This document shows positions 49,605 to 58,401 of a DNA stretch of 64,000 nt, in pieces. Made by a program: the position numbers and the translations under genes. This DNA is from Chlamydia sp. 04-14 (GTDB taxonomy: Bacteria > Chlamydiota > Chlamydiia > Chlamydiales > Chlamydiaceae), in NCBI RefSeq assembly GCF_036632095.1, contig NZ_JAPYKW010000001.1, positions 496,001-560,000 of the forward strand. Reading direction: 5' to 3'. Each line of letters opens with the position of its first letter. The stretch's first letter is position 1. Under the pieces are notes generated by a model. The model searched no databases. It was not told where the DNA came from and saw nothing but the letters and a program-made list of their open reading frames with translations.

Positions 49605-51422
49605 TCAATCTTCAATCATCTCTGTCTTCTCAGCTTGCTTAGCCAGCAATTGTTTAATGTCTTTTTTCGTTAGCCCAGGGATAGTTTCAAGCTCTCCCTG
49701 GGAGGCTTTCATAACCTGTTTCCAGCTTTTAAATTTTTGTAGTAAACGCTTTCTCTTTACCTCTCCAATTCCTGGAATTTTCTCTTGAGGTGCTAAGAGA
49801 TCTTTATTTCGTTTGTGACGATGTCTACTGATTGCAAATCTATGTGCTTCGTCACGAAGTTTCTGAAAAAATTGTAAAAGCTTCGATGTTGGAGATAAAA
49901 GGATTCCTTGAGGGAAAGTATCACAGAATAATTTTTCATTTCTTAATGAGCCGCTGTGGTTACTCGCCTCTTTAGCTATGGAGACGACCTGAATTCCTGT
50001 AAGGTTAAGTTCTTTTAATGTTTTTTTTGCCTGAGAATATTGTGTCCGTCCTCCATCTATAACAATCATATCGGGAAGAGAGGATGTCAGAGAATTAAAT
50101 CTACGGGATAGTACTTCATGGAAAGCTGCTAGGTCATTATGCGCAGAAGAGGAGATAGAGAATGTTCTATAATTTTTTGGAGATAAAGCATCGTTTTCGT
50201 AGACAATATACACTCCAACAGCGTGAGAACCTTGTAGATGAGCATTGTCATAGCATTCTATACGGCAAGGATAATCCGGAGATTTTAGAATTTTTTTCAT
50301 CTCTTCATAGGGTAGTCCTGAAGATTGTATAGTCGTTTCTGCATGTACTTTAGCATTGTTTTTAGCTAAGTTCAGTAGTTCTTTCCCATAACCTGTTTTT
50401 GGAGAGCGTAACTGTGGAGGTGCGTCTTTATTTAATAGATAAGGAAGATCGGGAATATCTAGAGGAATAGGGGTAAGAATTTCTTTAGGGGTTTGCGGCT
50501 GGTTTGCGTAGTATTGTAAAATAAAAGAAGAAAGCAAATCGGTATCTTCCTGAGCATTTTCTGAAAATGGGAAATGACGAGCTCCGAGTAATTTTCCTGA
50601 ACGCACTGTTAGAACAGTAATGACTGTTTCTCGGTTTTTTCTATATAGGCCAATAGCATCAAGGTTTTGAAAATGAAACTTTTCTACGTGCTGTTTTACC
50701 ATAGCCTGTTGAATAAGCTTTAATGTGCGATAAAAGACGCCTGCTTGTTCGAACTTTTGTTCTTTAGAAGCTTTCTCGATGGATTTCTCTAAATCTTGAA
50801 TGATTTCTGAGACCTTACCTTTTAAAAATAGTACAGCTTTTTCCAAAGTCTCTTCATATTCCTCGTGGGAACATAAATTTACACAAGGTGCCAAGCACCG
50901 TTTCATCTCATAAAGGATGCAAGGACGTTTCCTTGAAGAGAATTCTCGGTCAGAGCAAGTGCGTAGAGGAAACCATTGACCAATAATTTCTAAAAGGGTT
51001 CGACAAGCCTCTGCACTTACGTAAGGGCCAAAAATTATCTGTTTTTTTGAAGATGTAACTGCTTTGGTCCGGATAGCGTCTATTTTCGGCCAGGGATGTG
51101 TTAGAGATATCGCTAAGCAAAAAAAGGTCTTATCGTCTTTTAAAAGTACGTTGTATTTTGGATGATATTTTTTGATTAAGTTGTTTTCTAAAAGAAGAGC
51201 TTCAGTTTCGTTAGAGACTAAAATCGTTTCTATATTGGTTGTTTTCTTCATTAAGAAAGGGATTCTTTCTCTGGAATCCCCTTGTTTTTGAAAATACGTT
51301 GTTATTCGGTTACGTAAATTTTTTGCTTTTCCGATATACAATACTTCTCCGGAACTGTCTTTCATTAGATAAACACCTGGAGATGTGGAGATAAGTTTCG
51401 GAGTAAAATCCTTTACATGCAT
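49605..51422 (-). CDS. uvrC: Excinuclease ABC subunit C
   Basis: A 605-residue nuclease that makes both incisions in nucleotide excision repair. The N-terminal GIY-YIG domain ([20 protein letters not shown] near residues 14-33) performs the 3' cut; a UVR motif region near 200-235, the RNase H-like domain with [20 protein letters not shown] near 395 and [12 protein letters not shown] near 455, and C-terminal helix-hairpin-helix segments ([26 protein letters not shown]) complete it. The start is 2 nt from the mutS stop, so both repair genes form one transcription unit. Confidence 0.97.
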   Translation of the reverse strand: MHVKDFTPKLISTSPGVYLMKDSSGEVLYIGKAKNLRNRITTYFQKQGDSRERIPFLMKKTTNIETILVSNETEALLLENNLIKKYHPKYNVLLKDDKTFFCLAISLTHPWPKIDAIRTKAVTSSKKQIIFGPYVSAEACRTLLEIIGQWFPLRTCSDREFSSRKRPCILYEMKRCLAPCVNLCSHEEYEETLEKAVLFLKGKVSEIIQDLEKSIEKASKEQKFEQAGVFYRTLKLIQQAMVKQHVEKFHFQNLDAIGLYRKNRETVITVLTVRSGKLLGARHFPFSENAQEDTDLLSSFILQYYANQPQTPKEILTPIPLDIPDLPYLLNKDAPPQLRSPKTGYGKELLNLAKNNAKVHAETTIQSSGLPYEEMKKILKSPDYPCRIECYDNAHLQGSHAVGVYIVYENDALSPKNYRTFSISSSAHNDLAAFHEVLSRRFNSLTSSLPDMIVIDGGRTQYSQAKKTLKELNLTGIQVVSIAKEASNHSGSLRNEKLFCDTFPQGILLSPTSKLLQFFQKLRDEAHRFAISRHRHKRNKDLLAPQEKIPGIGEVKRKRLLQKFKSWKQVMKASQGELETIPGLTKKDIKQLLAKQAEKTEMIED

Positions 51423-51424
51423 AT

Positions 51425-53905
51425 TTAAAACAACGTGAGTTGCCGTACTTTTTCTTGGGTTTGTTTAGAAGTCGCTTCTGGGCCTTCTAATTGACGTAGG
51501 ATCTGTTGTGCTCTCGATATCACACAAAGAGGAAAGCCAGCAAGTTTTGCAACATGTATTCCAAAACTTTTCTGAGAATGCCCTTTAAGAATTTCATATA
51601 AAAATACAGGCTGGCCACCATTTTCTCTCACACCTGCGTGAAAATTTTCTACATGTGGGCAATGATTTTCTAAATCGGTCAATTCTTTGTAATGCGTTGC
51701 AAATAGAGTTTTAGCTTTTTTGCCTTCAGTGAATAAGAGATATTCTACAACAGATTGTGCAATTGCCAAACCGTCATAGGTACTTGTCCCTCGACCAACC
51801 TCGTCGAGAATGACTAAAGAACGATCGGTAGCATTATGTAGGATATTAGCAGTTTCTGCCATTTCTACCATAAATGTTGACATTCCTTTAGATAAATTAT
51901 CTCCAGCACCTATGCGCGTGAAGATCTTATCAATCATTCCAATATGTGCCGCTCTTGCAGGGATAAACGAACCCATTTGTGCCATTATGACAAGCAGAGC
52001 AATTTGTCGAATATATGTGGATTTCCCAGCCATATTTGGTCCGGTGATTAAAATCATCCGGGTTCGTGTGCTATGCATTTTTATGTCATTGGGTATAAAA
52101 GTTCCCCTGTCTAATAGAGTTTGTGCAACGGGATGAATCCCTCCTGATATAGATAGAGAATCGCTAGTATCTACAATAGGACGGCAATAACCATATTCTG
52201 CTGCAAGATCAGCAAGAGAAAGAATATAATCTGTATCCGCTATTACCTGGGATAAAGCAAGAATAGCATCACGTTGTTCTAGAATTTGCGAACATAAATC
52301 TTTGAATAATTGAGTTTCTAGCGTTTGCAATTTATCGGAGACATGGAGCATGTCATCTTGAAATTCTTGTAATTTTTCTGTTGTAAAACGCTCAGCATGG
52401 AGACGTGATTGCCGCCGGATAAATTCTTTAGGTAATAGAGGAGCAAAGTCACTGCTCACTTCTATGTAATAGCCCAAAACTTGGGAATAGCAAACTTTGA
52501 GTTTTTTAACTCCCGTTTGCTTGCGAATGGTTTCTTGATACTGCCACAGCCATTCTTTGGAATTCTCACGAGTGTAACGTAGACGTTTAAGATCAGGATG
52601 ATGATCATCAGAGAAAATATTTCCTTCAGAGATCCTTAAAGGTAATTCTCCTAGAAGTGCTTCAGAAAGCAATTCTAAAAGGGAAGCTATACCGATAACA
52701 GGTATAAATTTCCCCTGGAAGAATTCTGGTAAAGATAAGGGGGAAAGTATTTCGCAAATACGCATACTCGCATTTAATGAATCACGAAGCATGCCTACAT
52801 CTTTAGGACCTGCTAATGTGGTGGTGATCTTTGTAATTAAACGTTCTAAATCGCGTACTTGAGAGAGGAAAGATCTTAGATTTTTTCTTAAATCCGAACA
52901 ATTCAAGAGAAACTCTACAGCATCTTGACGTAGTAAGATTTCATTTTGATCGTAAAAAGGATTTACTAGGGTATTGCGTAGTAGTCTGCCTCCCATAGGG
53001 GTGCAGGTACGTTCCATAACATGTAAAAGAGAGCTCTTTCCCTGAGGGTCATGAATTGGAGTTAAAAGCTCAAGATTCACCTGAGATGCAGTATCTATGA
53101 GAAGGTGTTTTTGATGTCTATGTGTTTTGGGTACGGAAATATGTTCAACGGGTAAAAGAAGTTTGTCTTGAAGATAGGAAAGTAAAGCTCCTGCAGCATT
53201 AATGGCGGGAACCAAGCCCTTAAGCCCAAAACCATCCAGGGATGATACATTGAAATGAGAGGATAATTTTTGTGTGGCAAATTGATGTTCGAAAGCCCAA
53301 TCAGAATAGGTGGATAAGGTAAGCTTTAAATGTTGCTGGATCTGCTCTATAATATCAGAATGTTTTTTATAAAATTTATCACAGCTCAAAATTTCTGTAG
53401 GAGCTAGACGACAGATTTCATCAATGAGATCCTTCATATTGTCGTATTCTTGTAATAGAAACGATCCTGTAGAAAAATCTAGACACGAAAATCCAAATAG
53501 AGTGCCAACACGATTAATAGAGACAATATAGTTATTTGCTTTTTCCGGGAGTAGGGAGGAAGAGAGCAGTGTTCCTGGAGTGACAAATCTCTGCAATTCC
53601 CTAGATAGGGGTTCAGATTTCCCCTTATTGTCTTGTGCTTCATCAAGCTGTTCAGCAACAGCGACTTTAAATCCTTTACTTACCAAGCGATCTATATAAC
53701 CATTTATTGTAGATACAGGAATTCCACTCATAGGGATTCCTTGCCTCTGCGTAAGGGTGAGATCTAAATTTTGAGAGAGCAAAATCGCATCGTCATAGAA
53801 AGCCTCGTAAAAATCCCCCATGCGAAAGAGAAGGAGAGACTCCCCAGCTTGCTCCTTACATTGATGCCATTGCTTCATCATAGGTGTAGGTTTTTTTGAT
53901 GTCAT
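51425..53905 (-). CDS. mutS: DNA mismatch repair protein MutS
   Basis: An 826-residue mismatch-recognition ATPase. The mismatch-contact segment [11 protein letters not shown] near residues 31-41 contains the FYE motif, and domain V has the Walker [16 protein letters not shown] near 622, the [14 protein letters not shown] block and the Walker B region [30 protein letters not shown] near 775 is the usual C-terminal element. The C-terminal tetramer extension is short. It precedes uvrC by 2 nt and is divergent from dnaG across a 302-nt region. Confidence 0.97.
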   Translation of the reverse strand: MTSKKPTPMMKQWHQCKEQAGESLLLFRMGDFYEAFYDDAILLSQNLDLTLTQRQGIPMSGIPVSTINGYIDRLVSKGFKVAVAEQLDEAQDNKGKSEPLSRELQRFVTPGTLLSSSLLPEKANNYIVSINRVGTLFGFSCLDFSTGSFLLQEYDNMKDLIDEICRLAPTEILSCDKFYKKHSDIIEQIQQHLKLTLSTYSDWAFEHQFATQKLSSHFNVSSLDGFGLKGLVPAINAAGALLSYLQDKLLLPVEHISVPKTHRHQKHLLIDTASQVNLELLTPIHDPQGKSSLLHVMERTCTPMGGRLLRNTLVNPFYDQNEILLRQDAVEFLLNCSDLRKNLRSFLSQVRDLERLITKITTTLAGPKDVGMLRDSLNASMRICEILSPLSLPEFFQGKFIPVIGIASLLELLSEALLGELPLRISEGNIFSDDHHPDLKRLRYTRENSKEWLWQYQETIRKQTGVKKLKVCYSQVLGYYIEVSSDFAPLLPKEFIRRQSRLHAERFTTEKLQEFQDDMLHVSDKLQTLETQLFKDLCSQILEQRDAILALSQVIADTDYILSLADLAAEYGYCRPIVDTSDSLSISGGIHPVAQTLLDRGTFIPNDIKMHSTRTRMILITGPNMAGKSTYIRQIALLVIMAQMGSFIPARAAHIGMIDKIFTRIGAGDNLSKGMSTFMVEMAETANILHNATDRSLVILDEVGRGTSTYDGLAIAQSVVEYLLFTEGKKAKTLFATHYKELTDLENHCPHVENFHAGVRENGGQPVFLYEILKGHSQKSFGIHVAKLAGFPLCVISRAQQILRQLEGPEATSKQTQEKVRQLTLF

Positions 53906-54207
53906 AGTTCTTCTTTTGAGGAAAAATATTACCTAGAGATTAACCTAGTCGAGTGGAAGACAACGCTTAGAAATGTTGTATTCCATAAATTCAATAACTG
54001 TTGGTTAGATTAGCAAACTCATGTAAAAGACCATAGAGATTTTGCCGAATTTTCCTATGCGTTAGTCGGCTAGATTACTATATTTATCCTTCGGGATCAA
54101 GATGGGTTTCGTCAGGAGTTTGATTGATTGCTAATTCATAAAACGAGCTGTCTTTCATTTAAAGCAGTGAATATGGCATAACCAAGGAACAGCCAAGCTT
54201 ATAACCT
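53906..54207. other. 302-base divergent region between mutS and dnaG
   Basis: It must carry the promoters of mutS (minus) and dnaG (plus), but I found no clear -35/-10 pair. It contains one small possible minus-strand ORF (54084-54158), annotated separately. No strong hairpin with T tail was seen. Confidence 0.4.
54084..54158 (-). CDS. Possible 24-codon ORF in the mutS-dnaG gap
   Basis: ATG at 54158 reads MKDSSFYELAINQTPDETHL then DPEG and TAA. The composition is protein-like and acidic, but there is no Shine-Dalgarno sequence before the ATG, and upstream in frame a stop follows quickly. As I recall, the C. trachomatis numbering (CT792 mutS, CT794 dnaG) leaves one locus here, which is the only outside support. 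It may be non-coding. Confidence 0.25.
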   Translation of the reverse strand: MKDSSFYELAINQTPDETHLDPEG

Positions 54208-55983
54208 ATGTATACAGAAGAAAGTTTAGATAATCTTAGACACAGCATTGATATTATCGAAGTGCTTTCGGAACACCTCCATTTGAAAAGAAGTGGAGCT
54301 ACCTATAAAGCATGCTGTCCTTTTCACGTAGAGAAAACTCCTTCTTTTATTATTAATCCGACAGGAGCCTATTACCATTGTTTTGGTTGTGGAGCTCACG
54401 GGGATGCTATTAGTTTTTTAATGAACCATCTTGGATATACATTTAGTGAGGCTGTGCTCACTTTATCAAAGAAATTTCATGTAGATCTTGTTGTCAAAAT
54501 TAAGGACACACAATCCCCGTTTCCTACAGGAGCTAAAGACGAATTGCGTCAAATTAATAGCGAGGCAGAAAAACTTTTTCGTTTTTGTTTGTATCAACTT
54601 GCAGAAGGTAGAGATGCCTTGCAGTATCTATACCGTCGAGGGTTTTCTCCAGATACTATAGATCGTTTTCACCTAGGCTATGCCCCAGAACAAACCTTGT
54701 TTATCCAAGCAATGAGAGAAAAAGATATTTCCGAACAACAACTCGAAAATGCGGGTTTTATAGGAAATAAATGGTTTTTATTTTCTCGAAGAATCATTTT
54801 CCCCGTCCATGATCCTCTAGGACATACTATCGGGTTTTCATCAAGAAAATTTTTAGAAAATACACGGGGGAGTAAGTATGTAAATACTCCTGAGACCATT
54901 ATCTTTAAAAAGTCGCGAGCTCTTTTTGGATTGCATCTATCTCGACGAAGAATAGCAAAAGAAAAACGGGTCATTTTAGTTGAAGGTCAAGCTGATTGCT
55001 TGCAGATGATAGATTCAGGATTTAACTGTACTCTCGCAGCGCAAGGAACTTCTTTTACGGAAGATCACATAAAAGAATTAAGCAAATTGGGTGTTCTTAA
55101 AGCCTATTTACTTTTCGATGGTGATGATGCTGGAATAAAAGCTGCTATTCGTGTCGGAGATATGTGTCAGACTGTGGGTATTGCCGTTATGGTCTGTCGT
55201 CTCCCTAAAGGTGAGGACCCAGATTCCTTCCTAATGCATAAGGGGGCCCGACTTCTCGGAGAGTTGTTGGACCAAAGTGAGGATTATCTTACTTTCCTTA
55301 TTAGTGAAAAAATCCGTGTTTATCCAAATTTTTCCCCAAGAGAAAAAGCCCTGGTAATCGAAGAGAGCATTACACAAATCAAAAAGTGGGGGAATCCTAT
55401 TGTCGTATATGAACATCTCAAGCAGTTAGCTTCTTTGATGATGATTCCGGAAAGTATGGTATTTTCTTTAGCAAAATTAGAATCGGGAATCACACCAGCT
55501 AAAACTCCCGTAGCTAATAAAGAGAAATTACCAAAAATTCATTCCGATATAATTATTGAAACCGATGTGTTGCGATGTATGGTATTTTGTAAAACCCATA
55601 ATATTAGCATTCCCCATACGGCGAAAAATTATTTCACAGCTACGGATTTCAAACATCCTGAATGTAGGAAGCTATTTTCCCGTCTGATTGAATACTATGA
55701 AAAACATCATAGTAACCTTCCTTTTGACGAAGCTTTATCGTTGTTAGAAGATAAAATAATTATAGAGCTTCTAATAAAACGACGGATGAATACTGATTGT
55801 CTTGAAACTGTGTTTATACAATCTTTACAAAAGTTAGCAGATCGTCAGTGGAGAGAACAACGTCATCCTCTCTCCAAGCAGTCAAAAAACCCCCAGGAAC
55901 AAAAACTTTCTATTCTCGAGGATTATGTCCGTCTACGGAAAGATAGGGTGGTAGTGACTCTCCTAGATCCCCAGGAGTGTTAG
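54208..55983 (+). CDS. dnaG: DNA primase
   Basis: A 591-residue primase that makes RNA primers for replication. The N-terminal CHC2 zinc finger is complete (C37, H40, C58, C61 in CPFH...CFGC), followed by the catalytic core with HLGYAPEQ near 155, IGFSSRKF near 212, the TOPRIM glutamate in ILVEGQADCLQM near 258 and DGDDAGIKAA near 305. The C-terminal helicase-binding part is present but weakly conserved. It has the usual length and runs opposite to mutS. Confidence 0.96.
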   Translation: MYTEESLDNLRHSIDIIEVLSEHLHLKRSGATYKACCPFHVEKTPSFIINPTGAYYHCFGCGAHGDAISFLMNHLGYTFSEAVLTLSKKFHVDLVVKIKDTQSPFPTGAKDELRQINSEAEKLFRFCLYQLAEGRDALQYLYRRGFSPDTIDRFHLGYAPEQTLFIQAMREKDISEQQLENAGFIGNKWFLFSRRIIFPVHDPLGHTIGFSSRKFLENTRGSKYVNTPETIIFKKSRALFGLHLSRRRIAKEKRVILVEGQADCLQMIDSGFNCTLAAQGTSFTEDHIKELSKLGVLKAYLLFDGDDAGIKAAIRVGDMCQTVGIAVMVCRLPKGEDPDSFLMHKGARLLGELLDQSEDYLTFLISEKIRVYPNFSPREKALVIEESITQIKKWGNPIVVYEHLKQLASLMMIPESMVFSLAKLESGITPAKTPVANKEKLPKIHSDIIIETDVLRCMVFCKTHNISIPHTAKNYFTATDFKHPECRKLFSRLIEYYEKHHSNLPFDEALSLLEDKIIIELLIKRRMNTDCLETVFIQSLQKLADRQWREQRHPLSKQSKNPQEQKLSILEDYVRLRKDRVVVTLLDPQEC

Positions 55984-56107
55984 TTGTGCGGTGTTTATCT
56001 AGATATTTACATGAAAGACAATAATTATTAACTCTTTGTAAAGATTGAAAAATTAATAAGTTTAATATAAAATATTGCCTTGTTAATTTATTAATTTGCT
56101 GGTTTTT

Positions 56108-56374
56108 ATGAGAACTTTCAAGTTTCTTTTACCAATACTTGCCTGGGCCTTGTGCTTTGGGGGCGTGGTAACAGAGTCGAATCATACACGGGGTATCGTT
56201 GTCTCAGAAGCAATGGGGTTGGCGGCTGCGCGCTGTGGTTCTTTAGCTAGCCGAGCTGGTGAGCTCGCTAAGGCTGCTGGCTTTGGTTATGGAGCTTCTG
56301 TTTTACTTCAAGAATGGCAAAATCAACAGGCTGTAGAACTAGATGCGTTAATAGCAAGAAATAGCGTAATCTAG
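56108..56374 (+). CDS. Small exported protein, function unknown
   Basis: From the ATG at 56108 the product has 88 residues. The first 24 form a signal peptide (MRTFKFLLPILAWALCFGG); the mature part is small, Ala/Gly-rich and helical (SEAMGLAAARCGSLASRAGE, LAKAAGFGYGASVLLQE). An in-frame TTG 12 nt earlier is a less likely start. The pattern of small residues in the mature helix could pack against a membrane or another helix. It precedes three tandem exported genes on the same strand. I do not recognise a family. Confidence 0.6.
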   Translation: MRTFKFLLPILAWALCFGGVVTESNHTRGIVVSEAMGLAAARCGSLASRAGELAKAAGFGYGASVLLQEWQNQQAVELDALIARNSVI

Positions 56375-56530
56375 CGTCTCTTCTCGTATTTTGTAATATT
56401 ATTTTTACAATTAGTGATTTTATATACCCGTTATTCTATCTTTGCTTGCGCAATATCGGAGGGGCTGGTCGTTGACTAGAAATCCTTGTCTGATGTGTTT
56501 TGTGAATTTTGATAAGCGGGGAATAGATTT

Positions 56531-57040
56531 ATGCGCTTTTGTTGCTTTGTTCTTTTTTTATTATCAGCTCTACCTACTTGGGGTGAGGGGTTGCCTTTAA
56601 GGGGTCAGGAAGATACTGTTTCTGATAAATTCTCTCCCCCACAGCATGTAGAACTTCCTAATGGCCAAAAAGTATATTATTCATATCCGGATGCTTTAGG
56701 AGACGCTAAAGATAGTGGTAAATGCTGTATATTTGTTTACTTTAATCCGACTTCTAAAAAGGTATGGACAGATATCACTGAAAAAGATCTTTGTTTCCCT
56801 ACTGATTTAGCCAACGTGTGCAATATTGTTGTTATGCAACCGGGCCTGATTAGCCCTAAGGATTTCTATCCTAAAATGGACCCTATGGTTTTATATATGG
56901 CCGATTTTCAGGATCATTTTTGGGAATTAGATCTTCAAGAACCTTGTGTGATTCTTGTTACTGTAGATGCTCAAGGTCGCGATAGGGTCCAGAGAGTTCT
57001 CACTGTACCCACTCCAATTTCTATGGATTCACAATCATAA
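56531..57040 (+). CDS. CT795-type exported protein, first of three tandem copies
   Basis: The 169-residue product has a signal peptide (FVLFLLSALPTWGEG, cleavage near 18-20) and no membrane segment after it. The mature part shows YYSYPDALGDAKDSG (49-63), a hydrophobic strand CCIFVYFNP, CNIVVMQPG (97-105) and EPCVILVTVDAQG (137-149). This order mirrors the thioredoxin-like proteins elsewhere in the window, but the WCxxC loop is missing (TSKKVWTD stands there). GGGGA lies before the ATG. C. trachomatis CT795, in this genomic position, was reported as secreted to the host cytoplasm by a Sec-dependent route. Confidence 0.72.
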   Translation: MRFCCFVLFLLSALPTWGEGLPLRGQEDTVSDKFSPPQHVELPNGQKVYYSYPDALGDAKDSGKCCIFVYFNPTSKKVWTDITEKDLCFPTDLANVCNIVVMQPGLISPKDFYPKMDPMVLYMADFQDHFWELDLQEPCVILVTVDAQGRDRVQRVLTVPTPISMDSQS

Positions 57041-57056
57041 GTTTCTATATTCCAGA

Positions 57057-57092
57057 ATTATCGGGGGCGTAGTTTTCTATGCTCCTGATAAT
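57057..57092 (+). terminator. Long hairpin after first tandem exported gene
   Basis: A 16-bp stem including a few G-T pairs, with loop TTTT, starts 16 nt after the stop codon (ATTATCGGGGGCGTAG with CTATGCTCCTGATAAT). No T-run follows directly. It probably ends or stabilises the transcript and separates the genes. Confidence 0.6.
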
Positions 57093-57197
57093 TAATAACG
57101 TAAGGCCGATCTTTATTTACTTTAATTAGGCAATCTAATTCCTTACTATTTTAAAATTAGAATGCACTATCCTTAAAACTAAGGCTTTGATATTCTC

Positions 57198-57230
57198 CCT
57201 CCAGTGTTTCAAAAAAACTAGCAATGGAGG
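57198..57230 (+). promoter_or_regulatory. Possible sequestered ribosome-binding site of second tandem exported gene
   Basis: The strong Shine-Dalgarno TGGAGG (57225-57230) is perfectly complementary to CCTCCA (57198-57203), with a 21-nt A-rich loop between. A 6-bp helix of this kind could hide the site and give conditional translation. This is base-pairing only; no proof of use. Confidence 0.35.
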
Positions 57231-57236
57231 TGCCTT

Positions 57237-57752
57237 ATGCACATCTTGTTATCTATAATCTCACTATTGTTAGCCCTACCAGCCATTGGAGGAGAAACTT
57301 CCACATCATTGAAAGAAGAAGAAAGCGATCAACAGATCGAAGACCTTTCAATGAAGCACCCTTCTATATTTTATTCTTATAATGATTGTCTAATGTCGAT
57401 AAGACAGAGCGGACAAAACACTATGATTGTCCTGTACAGTGATGAAAACACAATAGCGTTTCAAGAGCTATACGCTATGGCTATAAGTATGGAAGAATCT
57501 GTTCTCAATAAATACGCAAAGTTTGTCGTGTTGAGCCCTACGGGCATTAATTTATTAATCTATCCTCCGGTTCCCGATCCTATGCTTGCTGAAATAGCAG
57601 CATTTATAAAGGAATTTCCAGGAGTTGAAGACCACAAAGGAACGTACTTAATTACTATTTCTGTCACTGACAATGATGCAAAAATTATGGATATTGCACC
57701 AATCGATCTGCCTTTGGAAAATTCTATAAAACCTATTATCTCTGTACGTTAG
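57237..57752 (+). CDS. CT795-type exported protein, second of three tandem copies
   Basis: A 171-residue product with a signal peptide (HILLSIISLLLALPAIGG) and then an acidic stretch. FYSYNDCLMSIRQSG (45-59) and TMIVLYSDEN match YYSYPDALGDAKDSG and its strand in the first copy; KFVVLSPTG, VPDPML and GTYLITISVTDND follow in the same order as in the other copies. No CxxC is present; the mature part has a single cysteine (C51). Identity with its neighbours is low, which suggests old duplication or fast change. The strong GGAGG site may be masked by upstream pairing. A terminator follows. Confidence 0.7.
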   Translation: MHILLSIISLLLALPAIGGETSTSLKEEESDQQIEDLSMKHPSIFYSYNDCLMSIRQSGQNTMIVLYSDENTIAFQELYAMAISMEESVLNKYAKFVVLSPTGINLLIYPPVPDPMLAEIAAFIKEFPGVEDHKGTYLITISVTDNDAKIMDIAPIDLPLENSIKPIISVR

Positions 57753-57778
57753 TAATAAAATAACTCTTTTTCTATCGG

Positions 57779-57819
57779 TATCCCGACATTTCAATTCTAA
57801 AATCGGGATATCTTTTTTC
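57779..57819 (+). terminator. Terminator after second tandem exported gene
   Basis: TATCCCGA pairs with TCGGGATA (8 bp, 16-nt loop) and is followed by TCTTTTTTCT. It has the form of a rho-independent terminator, 26 nt after the stop codon. Confidence 0.75.
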
Positions 57820-57868
57820 TATCCCTCGTGGTACCCTAGTAGGCATTTTAATTAGGAAAAGTAGTTTT

Positions 57869-58315
57869 ATGCGTATTTTATTAGCTTTATTATCATGTTT
57901 GTTAATCCCAAGTCAGCTTGTTCAAGCTACTGAAGAAACAAGTTCCCCTGTAATTTTAGAAAGTTCCGCTTCTCATGTTTTTCAAAACTATGATGAGGCT
58001 CTAACACATGCACAAAAAGAAGATATTCCTCTAATTATTGTTTTGATGAGTGATACTCACAAAGACGTATTAAGTGAACTTGTTCAGAATGGATTAGATC
58101 TCGGTGATTTCTTTGGATTTTCATTAGAAGGTATGGCGACTATAGTTGTTTTGCAACCTGAAGATAGCGATATGGAAGATTCTTCTAAAATTGAGGATTT
58201 CAAGAATAGATTTCCTGGTTCAGAATTTCCTGAAACTTCTGGAGTCCTTATGATAACTGTCGTAGTTGACGGGGATCAAGAAACACTTCTAGATATCACT
58301 CAACTTAATCTTTAA
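57869..58315 (+). CDS. CT795-type exported protein, third of three tandem copies
   Basis: A 148-residue product with a signal peptide (RILLALLSCLLIPSQLVQA, cleavage near 20). The mature protein is acidic and has no cysteine at all. FQNYDEALTHAQKEDIPLII (38-57) is nearly superimposable on the NYTNAVEQSQKDKRPIG segment of the thioredoxin-like protein at 41990-42499. ATIVVLQPED and SGVLMITVVVDGD follow as in the other two copies. GGAAAAG is the likely ribosome-binding site. Each of the three genes has its own terminator-like hairpin, so they may be regulated separately. Confidence 0.7.
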   Translation: MRILLALLSCLLIPSQLVQATEETSSPVILESSASHVFQNYDEALTHAQKEDIPLIIVLMSDTHKDVLSELVQNGLDLGDFFGFSLEGMATIVVLQPEDSDMEDSSKIEDFKNRFPGSEFPETSGVLMITVVVDGDQETLLDITQLNL

Positions 58316-58344
58316 GATCTATGCATCGAAATGAGAAAAGTGAG

Positions 58345-58385
58345 AAAAGTGGCCGTAGATAAAATCTATAGAGCCACTTTTTTTT
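58345..58385. terminator. Strong terminator between the tandem genes and glyQS
   Basis: AAAAGTGGC pairs with GCCACTTTT; an inner TAGAT/ATCTA helix extends the hairpin, and a T-run follows on the plus strand. On the minus strand the A-rich left arm (from 58345) gives a T-run too, so it can end both the third exported gene and the convergent glyQS. Confidence 0.85.
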
Positions 58386-58401
58386 ATGCCTAGAGATAGT
58401 A

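Noticed and set aside
51810..52136. A 108-codon plus-strand open frame inside mutS
   Set aside because: It lies antisense to the highly conserved MutS ATPase domain, which explains the open frame.
58333..58350. Two direct copies of GAGAAAAGT
   Set aside because: Only two 9-bp copies next to a terminator; this is low-complexity sequence and not a repeat array.
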